From Azolla pinnata (lineage: Eukaryota > Streptophyta > Polypodiopsida > Salviniales > Salviniaceae): a stretch of DNA of 64,000 nt. The stretch covers positions 1 to 64,000 of the forward strand of contig JBBBWG010026978.1 in the NCBI GenBank assembly GCA_037176905.1, given 5' to 3'. A program made the translations under genes and the position numbers. Under the pieces are notes generated by a model. That model saw only the letters and a program-made list of their open reading frames with translations, did not search any database and was not told where the DNA came from. Below are positions 12,555 through 21,164 of the stretch, piece after piece. Every line of letters begins with the position of its first letter. Position 1 is the stretch's first letter.

Positions 12555-13130
12555 ATTTGACCTAAACCCTTAACCCTAAACAAAACCTAAGCCCTAAACC
12601 CTAAACCCTAAACCCTAAACAAAAACTAAGCCCTAAACCCTAAACAAAAACTAAGCCCTAAACCCTAAACAAAACATAAGCCCTAAACCCCAAACCCTAA
12701 AGAAAACCTAAGCCCTAAACCCTAAACCCTAAAACCTAAACCAAACCTAAGCCCTAAACCCTAAACCCTAAACCCTAAACCCTAAACAAAACCTAAGCCC
12801 TAAACCCTAAACCCTAAACAAAACCTAAGCCCTAAACCCCAAACCCTAAAGAAAACCTAAGCCCTAAACCCTAAACCCTAAACAAAACCTAAGCCCTAAA
12901 CCCTAAACCCTAAACAAAACCTCATAGCCCTAAACCCTAAACCCTAAACAGGACCTAAGCCCTAAACCCCAAACCCTAAACAGAGCCTAAGCCCTAAACC
13001 CTAAACAGAACCTAAGCCCTAAACCCTAAACAAAACCTAAGCCCTAAACCCTAAACAAAACCTCATAGCCATAAACCCTAAACAGAACATAAGCCCTAAA
13101 CCCTAACCCTAAGCCCTAAAATCTAAACCA
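12555..13130 (+). repeat. Interstitial telomere-repeat array (CCCTAAA)n
   Basis: About 575 bp of the plant-type telomere heptamer, C-rich strand on the plus strand. Pure runs alternate with a degenerate spacer CAAAACCTAAG, giving an irregular higher-order unit of about 25 bp (two or three heptamers plus spacer). Some spacers read CAGAACCTAAG or carry a CTCATAG insertion. It starts about 135 bp upstream of the ABC gene start codon, so it overlaps that gene's likely promoter. Confidence 0.95.
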
Positions 13131-14930
13131 GCCCACTCAGCAAGGATTAGCCCATTCCGAGCATTGTACAGCTGCGATCTGTGCCTCGTAACCAGGTATA
13201 CACCATTGTGACCCCATAGATCATCCCAACGATGTTATCGATTGGTGGTCAGACCTCTCCGCCTTCGATTCTGCAGATAGCGCAAGCCTGACAAAAAGCA
13301 TGGCTGTATGGCAAGGGTGGTACCAAGACTGATTGCACAGGAGTAGATCCGACTCGAGGTGCATCACCACTAGAGGAATAGAGGAGAAATGCGGGAAGCA
13401 AGCAGAATGATCGTGACCCAAAGCCAGGAATTTTGAATCCGTGACGCTGCTCGATGTAATGAAGCGATCTAGCTGATCGAGCAAGCGTACAAATCGTTGT
13501 CGCAATCGACGTGTGAGAAGCTAAGATTCGAAACCCTATAATCCAATGGTCAAGCTGATTGATCAAACATACAATCACATTGTCGTAACGACGATGCATA
13601 TATATTAGATGAGTCTCGGTTATGTTCCGGAGTGTTTCAGAGCTTTCTGGAAGCTGTTACATGAAGCCGCCTCTGCATAAATCTTTTCGGGGCTTCTAGC
13701 TTATTGATCAAACATACAATCACATTGCCATAATGACAATGCATATGCATTAGATGAGTCTTGGTTATATTCCAGAGTGTTTTGGAGCTTTCTGGAAGCT
13801 GTTGCATGAAGCTGCTTCTGCATAAATCTTTTCAAAGGCCTCTAAAACATGTATAAATATAGGGGTTTATTTTGATTATAATCAAGGTGAACAACGACGA
13901 GTTATGAAATCCTACATTCGGGTTTTTGCTTCTCACTTACCTCACAGTATCTTCTCTCCACGCGTTTTTTTGTTTTGCTTGTAATCGATTCAACGTTGGG
14001 CACATTTTTGGATCGCGGTGCTCTAGAATTAGTTAGCGCCGTTTTAAGGTAAGCGGAGGTGGGTTGGTGAGAGTGGGCATCTGCATCCGAAAAAAACGTG
14101 GAAATACATACGTCTGTCTGTCATCTGCACCCTTGCTCTGATCCTCTGGCCATAGCACTACAACAAACTTTTCTCTTGAATTCGAACACGAAGCAAGCAA
14201 CCTAAGCCCTTTACCTTTGCCGAAATGCGCTTTCCTCCATTTAATATGCGCTTTCCTCCATTTAATGTCTTTGGCAAGGGCGGAGATCGATCGGATGTCG
14301 TCGATTACCAGATCGATGATCCAAGACCTCTGTGGCCCCGCCTCCCCCGAAGGATCGATAGCTACAGTGAAGAAAAAAGAGGCTTTCTCGACACTGGTCG
14401 CCAAACGCTAAACACATGTTTGTAGATTATGCTTCTCATGTGTTTTGGAAGAAAGTAAAGTATAAACACAATGTCTGTTTTTGTTTGTTTTTTTTGTTTT
14501 GCTTCGCTTAACCCATTTGTTATACATGGTTTTTTTTTTTTTCGGCCCCTTCAGGTCTTCGTATGTGACCTTGGAAGACGAGAATCAAATCTATCTATCT
14601 ATCTATCTATCTATCAATTCCAGCTATCAAGGTTGCAGTAAAGGCCATGGTGTTGACAAATCAAACCAAAGAGGAGGTTCGGTTCAGCTCGCGTTCCCCG
14701 GTCTCTCTGTAGTGGCAGAAGAACTTGGGAAGTGCCAAGAAGCATGTTGTTGTAGGAAGCTCTTCTGTCAGAGTACATTCACAGGACATTGGACATAACA
14801 AAAGATCGAAGGGTCAGGCGGTCAGTTATCGAGAAATGTAAGACTAGTACTACTACTACTACTACTACTACTGGATTCTCGGACTTAAACACAGGGTCGG
14901 GTCCCAGATGCCGAATGCCCGTGCGCTAAC
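13131..14930. other. Gene-free stretch with short repeats
   Basis: No gene is supported. It contains a tandem duplication of about 145 bp (13559-13845), a doubled 21-bp unit (14225-14266, unit ATGCGCTTTCCTCCATTTAA plus one T), a (CTAT)n run at 14591-14615 and an (ACT)n run at about 14846-14872. The 14033-14404 minus frame starts at TTG and I do not regard it as a gene. Confidence 0.5.
13559..13845. repeat. Tandem duplication, 145-bp unit
   Basis: The copies begin at 13559 and 13704 (TTGATCAAACATACAATCAC in both). They share AGATGAGTCT, GAGCTTTCTGGAAGCTGTT and GCATAAATCTTTTC, with roughly 10% differences. The second copy carries transitions typical of cytosine deamination (for example GTCGTAACGACG against GCCATAATGACA). 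Confidence 0.75.
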
Positions 14931-14939
14931 GGCAGACAA

Positions 14940-15650
14940 AAGATTCCGGTGACAGAGCCGATCGGATCTAGCAATACTGGAGAGATTCCAGTTACAGAGC
15001 CCGATCGATCTATAGCAGACTGGAGAGAGATTCCAGTGACAGAAATCGATCGACCCAGCCGACTGGAGAGATTCCAGTGACAGAGCTGATCGACCTAGCC
15101 GACTGGAGATTCCAGCGACAGAAATCGATCGACCTAGCCGACTGGAGATTCCAGCGACAGAAATCGATCGACCTAGCCGACTGGAGAGATTCCAGCGACA
15201 GAGCTGATCGACCTAGCCGACTGGAGATTCGAGCGGCATAAATCGATCGATCGTCTGGAGCAGACTGGAGATTCCGGTGACAGAATCGATCGATCTTCCG
15301 GAGCAGACCGGAGAGATTCCAGCGACAGAATCGATCGATCGTCTGAAGCAGACCGGAGAGATTCCAGCGACAGAATCGATCGATCGTCTGGAGCAGACCG
15401 GAGAGATTCCAGCGACAGAATCGATCGATCGATCGATCTTCCGGAGCAGACTCGAGAGATTCCAGCGACGCAATCGATCGAGCTAGCCGACTAGAGATTC
15501 CAGCGACAGAACCGATCGATCAAAGCCGACTGGAGATTCCAGGGACAGAATTGATCGATTCTAGCCGACTGGAGATTCCAATGACAGAACCGATCGATCT
15601 AGCCGACTGGAGATTCCAGTGACAGAACCGATCGATCTTCAGGAGCGGAA
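14940..15650. repeat. GATC-rich minisatellite downstream of the EPFL gene
   Basis: About 17 copies of a unit of 35-45 bp. Its constant parts are GAGATTCCAG, (C/T)GACAGA, (A)ATCGATCGA and either TAGCCGACTGGA or TCTGGAGCAGACCG. Unit length varies, and two sub-families alternate in blocks (TAGCCGACTGG near the ends, GGAGCAGACCG in the middle). The array stops about 100 bp from the EPFL stop codon. Confidence 0.85.
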
Positions 15651-15755
15651 TCCAGGGGGGGTTAAAAACCGAAACTAAGCCAGATGAATCGAGAGAGAGC
15701 AGAATCCGATACCAGTAGGAGCAGGAGCAGGAGCAGGAGCCAGAATCGGGTACGA

Positions 15756-15938
15756 TCACGGCATGTAGAGCTTGCCATGGCACTTGCACCGCCAAGCCTC
15801 GGGGTAGTACTCGGAGATCTTGTGGGGGCCCGGTTGGACCGAGACGCGAACCGGCGTGCACGGCGTGCACCGCCCGCACTTGGTTTCACACCTCGGCGGC
15901 TTCGATCCCGGGCCCGTCTCGTATTCGTCCACCGCGAC
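15756..15938 (-). CDS. EPIDERMAL PATTERNING FACTOR-like (EPFL) peptide, conserved C-terminal exon
   Basis: This exon encodes the mature cysteine-rich domain of an EPF/EPFL secreted peptide. It reads GSKPPRCETKCGRCTPC, then a loop, then EYYPEAWRCKC, and ends in LYMP followed by stop, a characteristic family C-terminus. All six conserved cysteines are visible (four in the PPRC-x3-C-x2-C-x2-C cluster, two in WRCKC). EPFL peptides bind ERECTA-family receptor kinases and TMM at the plasma membrane and pattern stomata or organs. The acceptor is placed at 15939-15940 (GGAAAAG/GTCGCG). An alternative acceptor at 15968-15969 would lengthen the exon to 15967 and match the phase of the candidate first exon at 17715-17934. 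The loop length suggests an EPFL4/5/6-like member rather than EPF1/2, with low certainty. Confidence 0.88.
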   Translation of the reverse strand, partial: VAVDEYETGPGSKPPRCETKCGRCTPCTPVRVSVQPGPHKISEYYPEAWRCKCHGKLYMP

Positions 15939-15959
15939 CTTTTCCAAAACAATCAACAC

Positions 15960-16210
15960 CCCCAATCCTTCATTAATCCTTCCTTGATCCTTCCTTAATC
16001 CTTCACTAATCCTTCATTGATCCTTCCTTAATCCTTCCTTAATCCTTCATTGATCCTTCCTTAATCCTTCATTGATCCTTCATTAATCCTTCATTGATCC
16101 TTCATTAATCCTTCATTGATCCTTCCTTAATCCTTCATTGATCCTTCATTGATCCTTCATTGACCCTTCATTAATCCTTCATTGATCCTTCATTAATCCT
16201 TCTTCTTCAT
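15960..16210. repeat. 11-bp minisatellite in the EPFL intron
   Basis: About 22 tandem copies of an 11-mer close to ATCCTTCATTR or ATCCTTCCTTR. It begins about 20 bp upstream (in the gene's direction) of the EPFL conserved exon, so it occupies the branch-point region of that intron. On the coding strand it is a purine-rich GGAT repeat. Confidence 0.85.
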
Positions 16211-16243
16211 CTTAATCCATGGATTAGCACGCCGTTAGATTCG

Positions 16244-16415
16244 AAGCTCGTCGGATCGAATCGTGACTAAAGTAAAGAACCCACTCTAAGCTCGTCGGAT
16301 CGAATCGAGATTCGAGTAAAGAACCCACTCTAAGCTCGTCGGATCGAATCGAGATTCAAGTAAAGAACCCACTCTAAGCTCGTCGGATCGAATCGAGATT
16401 AACGAACCCACCTCT
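16244..16415. repeat. 44-bp minisatellite, about four copies
   Basis: The copies start at 16244, 16288, 16332 and 16376, each with AAGCTCGTCGGATCGAATCG followed by AAGTAAAGAACCCACTCT (last copy truncated). It sits inside the putative EPFL intron. Confidence 0.85.
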
Positions 16416-17379
16416 CGCCTCTGGTGATTTCTTTTACGCCTAGCCCCCTTGCAGAGGGTGATTAGAGAGGGGGTTCTAATAGCCCATAGCCTAATTCCAG
16501 CTCAAGCTACTTAATTTAGCTTGTTCTTGTTTGCCATGGATCCCCTTCGAAATTATACCGGCCCTGATCTCGTTTAATCCACCTTAATCGATACAATTTA
16601 TTCTTCGGTTTTCGTGGTTGTGCGCGGTACAATAAACTCTATATGACAATGCTTCCCAAGCCAAATGATTTGCATGTGCATATGAGCCCGATCTCGGACG
16701 ATGTAGCACGCTGGCGATGTAGCATTAAGAATATTTGGTTTCGGAAAACAAACGATCGATCGATCGTTATTGATCTATATACTAGCTGCCCTGTGATTAT
16801 AATTGTTTGAATCTATTTGGCCGCTTCGGAAACCGATTGATTAGCTTAAAACAAAATCAAGCACGCTAATTAATCATCCTTCTAGATCCACGTTCCACGC
16901 CTCTTCAAACCGAATAGTCGCACATCAGAATTCATCCATTTCTAGTCCAAGAACATCTTACGTGAACGATCATCATCGCTCATCAATGTACTAGCTGACC
17001 TGAGCTTGTTGCTAATCTATTCGGGTGCTTGAGAAACTAGTTTTTGGATTAGCTTGAACAGAATCGAGCACGCTAATCGAGTCTTCCTTCGATCCGATCG
17101 CTAATTCCCTTTCAAAACACCATATCTAGAATGAATCCATTTTCGAATCGAAGAAAGCGCGAGTTAGTAAATGATCAGGATTGTTTAAATTGAATCCGGG
17201 TATCGTAGCGAGCGCGGCAGTGCTAATAATTTTAACGTTGTTCTGATTGTTTCTTTCTAATCGCGTGTTTTGTTTTTTAAAAGTTTTTTCTCGAGCGGAT
17301 CCCATTCGCAAACTCCCAAGTTACACGGATCCGAATCAGATTTTTTTCAAGTCTAGCATGGAATCAAAGGCCGACGGAG

Positions 17380-17505
17380 ATGTTACGAATGAAACCGATA
17401 AAGATTTTACGAATCAAACCCGATAAGATTTTTACGAATCAAACCGATAAAGATTTTTACGAATCAAACCCGATAAGATTTTTACGAATCAAACCGAATA
17501 CGAAT
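17380..17505. repeat. 24-26-bp minisatellite, about five copies
   Basis: The unit is ACGAATCAAACC(C)GATAA followed by (A)GATTTTT. It lies between the conserved EPFL exon and the candidate signal-peptide exon. The frames that cross it are repeat artefacts. Confidence 0.8.
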
Positions 17506-17714
17506 CGTGCATTTCGGGAACCGACCGAGCGTCGAAGCGGGCTGCGGCTGGCCTGCGGAGGGCGGACGATTCGTCGTCGGCGCGGTGCGAAAGGAATCCA
17601 GCCGCGAGATTCTGCAAAGCAGATTCAATCAAGAGATTCAATCAGAAGAAGCAAATTGCAGGAAGTAAACTGAGGATGAATGAAATGGTGTGCACAACAA
17701 AATGAGCTACCTAC

Positions 17715-17934
17715 CTCTCTCAATGGGGATCATCATCATCACTCCATGGGGCATCAAGGCAGAAGAATCAGATTCAGAAGAAGAAGAATCTGAAGAAGAA
17801 TGAGAAGAATGAAGAGAAGAAGAAGAGGTGGAGATGATGAGCATGATGAGGAAGGTGATGAAGGAGAAGCAGAGGAGGCAAATGCAGGTGAAGATGGCCA
17901 CTCTGAGCATCACCATCAGCACCACCATCATCAT
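17715..17934 (-). CDS. Candidate first exon of the EPFL gene (signal peptide)
   Basis: From the first ATG at 17934 the frame begins MMMVVLMVMLRVAIFTC and continues hydrophobic to about residue 35. A Ser-rich stretch follows (residues 36-58). The exon ends at a strong donor, GAGAG/GTAGGTAG, after 73 codons plus one base. A cleavable signal peptide followed by a variable pro-region is what EPFL precursors carry, and the orientation and distance are right (intron about 1.75 kb). The phase fits the alternative acceptor at 15968-15969 (total 143 residues) but not the T-richer acceptor at 15939-15940. A short middle exon may have been missed. The link between the two exons is an inference. Confidence 0.45.
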
Positions 17935-18224
17935 CAATTATAGCATCAAAAAAGCTTTGTGGTTTTGTTTGTCCCCAAAATGTAGTTTAGATTTTGATCA
18001 GCTTCAGATGTTTTCAAAGGTCAAAATAGTGAAAAAGTGGATGTGTGTACATGCATAGCACACACACACACATACATACATACATGTGATCTCATGCATG
18101 CATGCATGTGATGGGTAGGAGAAGAGTCACAAGGGAGTGCTTTCTAACCCCAGGTAAAAGCAAAAAAAAAAAAAAAAAAAGATAGTCAGATGCTACTCTG
18201 CGTCGATCCGATCCAAGCGATTCG

Positions 18225-18520
18225 ACCTTGTCCACAGAACACATCGATCCAAGCTGATCGATCGATGAGAGCCCCATCTGCGGAGCAGAGCAGCAGATCG
18301 AGCCAAGCTGATCGATCGATCGATCGATCGATCGGAGCCCCATATGCGGAGCGAACAGCAGATCGAGCCAAGCTGGTCGATCGGAGCCCGATTGCAGAGC
18401 AGAGCAGAGGAGCAGATCGATTCCGACCGATTCAGGCCCTGTCCACACGGAGCGGATCGAATCGGAGCCCAATTCGCCGGAACAGAGCAGATCGGTCGCT
18501 GGATCGGAAGCAGCAACTGC
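18225..18520. repeat. GATCGATC-rich minisatellite
   Basis: About five degenerate copies of a unit containing CCAAGCTGATCGATCG, (A)GAGCCC and GCGGAGCAGAGCAG. The central copy has an (ATCG)6 expansion at about 18310-18335. Its composition resembles that of the 14940-15650 array but the unit differs. Confidence 0.7.
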
Positions 18521-19194
18521 GGCAGCAGCAGAAGCAGCGCAGATTGCCCTTCAGCTACAAGAATGTATTCTGGACTAAAATCTATGGTAACTGTCTGTTA
18601 GTCTGCCAAGTTTGTGTCCGTTCGTCCGTCTATCTGCCTGTCTGTCTGTCTGTCTGCTTGTCTGTCTGTCTGTCTGTTTGTCTGTCTGGCTTGTCCCGAA
18701 AGTTTACTACTGTGGCCCAAAACACAGAGAGGGGGAAGGCTTTGTTGAATCTGTCCCTCCCCAGACAAAAGAAGAAGCAGCAGAAGAAGAAAGAAATAAA
18801 AATAAAAAATAAGAATTTGGCAGAAGCAGAAAGAGGCCGAAAACGAAAGGTCGTCCCTTTCGGGACGTACCTTCTCTCCGATTGCGGCGGCGGCGCCGAT
18901 GGAAGCTGGTCCCCTCCCAACCCCACCCACCCACCTTCCGAGAACCCCTTTCTCTCTAATCTGTTCTGTTCTGTTCTGCTCTGCTCTGTTCTGCTCTGTC
19001 TCTCTTGTCTGCCTGTGCCAGACAGACACATTTCCAATGGACAGTGTGAATACGGCCATTATATGTCCAGATTCGGCAAGAACATGCACCCTGCCTCAGC
19101 AAGCAAAGAGCACAGAGATCGAGGGGGCCCCCCCCTCACTGACAAGGGAGCCGAAAGGATTCCTGTCTCTTGTCGAACGCAGTGGACAAACGCC

Positions 19195-19290
19195 GAGAGG
19201 GTTTCGGGCTCAGGGCTCACGGTTTACGGCTTAGGGTTTTGGGTTTTTGGGCTCAGGGTTTATGGCCCAGGGTTTAGGGCTTCGGGCTTT
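19195..19290. repeat. Degenerate telomere-like sequence, G-rich strand
   Basis: The words GGGCTCAGGG, CTTAGGGTTTTGGGTTTTTGGG and CAGGGTTTAGGGC resemble decayed TTTAGGG repeats. The orientation is opposite to the 12555-13130 array. Confidence 0.6.
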
Positions 19291-20817
19291 TTAAGAGTTT
19301 CATGGACATAGAATTCGGACTCTATAGGTATATGCTTAGGGCCAACATGACGATAATTAAATGCTTGCGCGCATCCACTCATCTGTAAGAGTACGACGAC
19401 GATGACGATGACGATGACGATTCCGAACGCAATCAGCCCACGGTGGTTTATGTAAGATACAGGAAAACTGTCATGTCCAAGAATGCTCGAAAAGAATCGG
19501 AAGACGATTAAGCACAGTGAAGATCGAAGCAAATCGATCCTGCATGTGTCCGCGTTCACACTGCTGCGGCCGTTGCCCGCGAAAAGATGTTTCGGCGTTT
19601 GAGCTTTGTCGTGATCAGTCAGATACAGATACACACACACATACACATATACATACATACATACATACATACATACATACATACATACCCTGGTCTCAAA
19701 GCAGCTTTGGCCGGACACAGTACGAGAAGAAGGGGGCCGCTTCGCACTCGCGTCCCTAAAGCTCTTCCTCCGTTTCTTTGTCCCCTCTGCCTCGAATCCC
19801 AGACAAACTCATGATGTCGATTCTTTTACAAGCAGATGGTCTTGGGTTCATATCTGTGTATGTGAAAGGATTGAAGGGTATGTTCCTCATCCCGTGTCAT
19901 TGTAATGGATGAAGAGATGTAATTATAAAGTGCATTGGAAAGGCATATGTGATCCTCTCCGTAACTTTGAGCTCCTCTGTTTAATGATTTATAGCATTCG
20001 ACCTTTTAATTGATATAGCTTTATATTTTGTCCAATCTCACTACGATGCCCATTAAGGGGGATTCGGAGAAGGCTTGCTAGATGCTAAGACTAGTGTTGA
20101 ACCGAAATGGTAAAAAGCCTTTGGCTATCATTACACTGTTGCCACTTTTCCTATCATACATGATGTCACATAAGATTGCGTGAGATGCCAACATCTTCAA
20201 TGGTATATGGCAACAACATTTGTTGTATGAAGTAAGAATATCTAGCCACCGGATGAAACAAAGGCACACTTGGAATCCAACATGAACTTCTGATTTTGAA
20301 TTGAAATTCTGGTTTCAATCACCCTTTTTCATCGAGAAAATAGAAGTATTCAAAGCGCTGCGAATCAAGGGCGCTCCAAACAGCTTTGCTTTTTTTGTCG
20401 GGCCTCAAACATTTTCCCTCTCGTGATTCGATGCAACATTCGGATGCTCTTGGCCTTCCAGAAATGATCCATGACAATTGCTGCGAGAAAGTTTGACTGT
20501 TTCCAAAGACGATCGAAAGCAGCAGCGAGTGCGCTCGCTTGACACAACCACTTCATTCCAACAGATCCTTTCTCAATCACTTTAGCTTCCAATGTCTCTG
20601 ATATACATATGCAAATATATATATCTTCGAGTCCGAAGGTGGGATATAATAAGAAGCCCTTTTTATTGTCTTGTTGGAGTTTCAAGTAAACATATAGGGA
20701 AACTATATATTTTTCTGACTGGTATATAGAGGGTGATGAGAATGAAGGAAGGGAAAATATAACTGGAGCGGAATGTACGATTCTTTTCATGATATTTGCA
20801 AATAGCCAGTGGATTTT

Positions 20818-21110
20818 CAGTTGATGGATTTGGATTTCAAGTGATGGAGTTGAATTTGGATTTCAATCGATGGATTTGGATTTGGATTTGAAGTGATGGA
20901 TTTGAATTTGGAATTCAATCGATGGATTTGGATTTGGATTTGAAGTGATGGATTTGAATTTGGATTTGAATTGATGGATTTGGATTTGAAGTGATGGATT
21001 TGAATTTGGATTTCAATTGATGGATTTGAGAATTTGGATTTCAAGTGATGGATTTGAGAATTTGGATTTTTCATTGAGAATTTGGATTTTCAAGTGGTGG
21101 ATTTTCAACT
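20818..21110 (-). repeat. GGATTT-rich minisatellite just downstream of GWD
   Basis: About 290 bp made of GATGGATTTGGATTT, GAATTTGGATTT and (C/G)AAGTGATGGATTT or CAATCGATGGATTT words, with a higher-order period near 57 bp. It ends 55 bp beyond the GWD stop codon (21165), so it is probably transcribed in the GWD 3' UTR. Confidence 0.85.
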
Positions 21111-21164
21111 ACCAAACAGGGAGAAAGAAAGAAACCAAGCAAGAAAAGGAGGAACCGTTTCCAT

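Larger units (their letters stand above)
17938..20815. other. Repeat-rich intergenic region
   Basis: I find no gene. It contains CA/CATA and CATG microsatellites (18058-18110), a polyA run (about 18161-18180), a GATCGATC-rich minisatellite (18225-18520), (GTCT)n at 18630-18690, CTGTTCTG/CTGCTCTG repeats (18960-19005), degraded telomere-like sequence (19195-19290), a GAC-rich run (about 19395-19420) and (ACAT)n at 19631-19688. A 373-codon open frame at 18190-19311 is made of these repeats and is not a gene. From about 19830 on the sequence is AT-rich and plain. Confidence 0.55.

Noticed and set aside
14033-14404. 123-codon minus frame and overlapping plus frames with a repeated RKAHIKWRKAH
   Set aside because: The minus frame starts at TTG, the repeat is just the 21-bp DNA duplication, and no family is recognisable.
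14940-15650. CRISPR-like regular repeats
   Set aside because: The units are continuous and variable without unique spacers, and the genome is a plant's; it is a minisatellite.
18190-19311. 373-codon open frame on the plus strand
   Set aside because: It runs through the GATCGATC and GTCT repeats and telomere-like words, has no recognisable domain, and the repeats keep several frames open on both strands.
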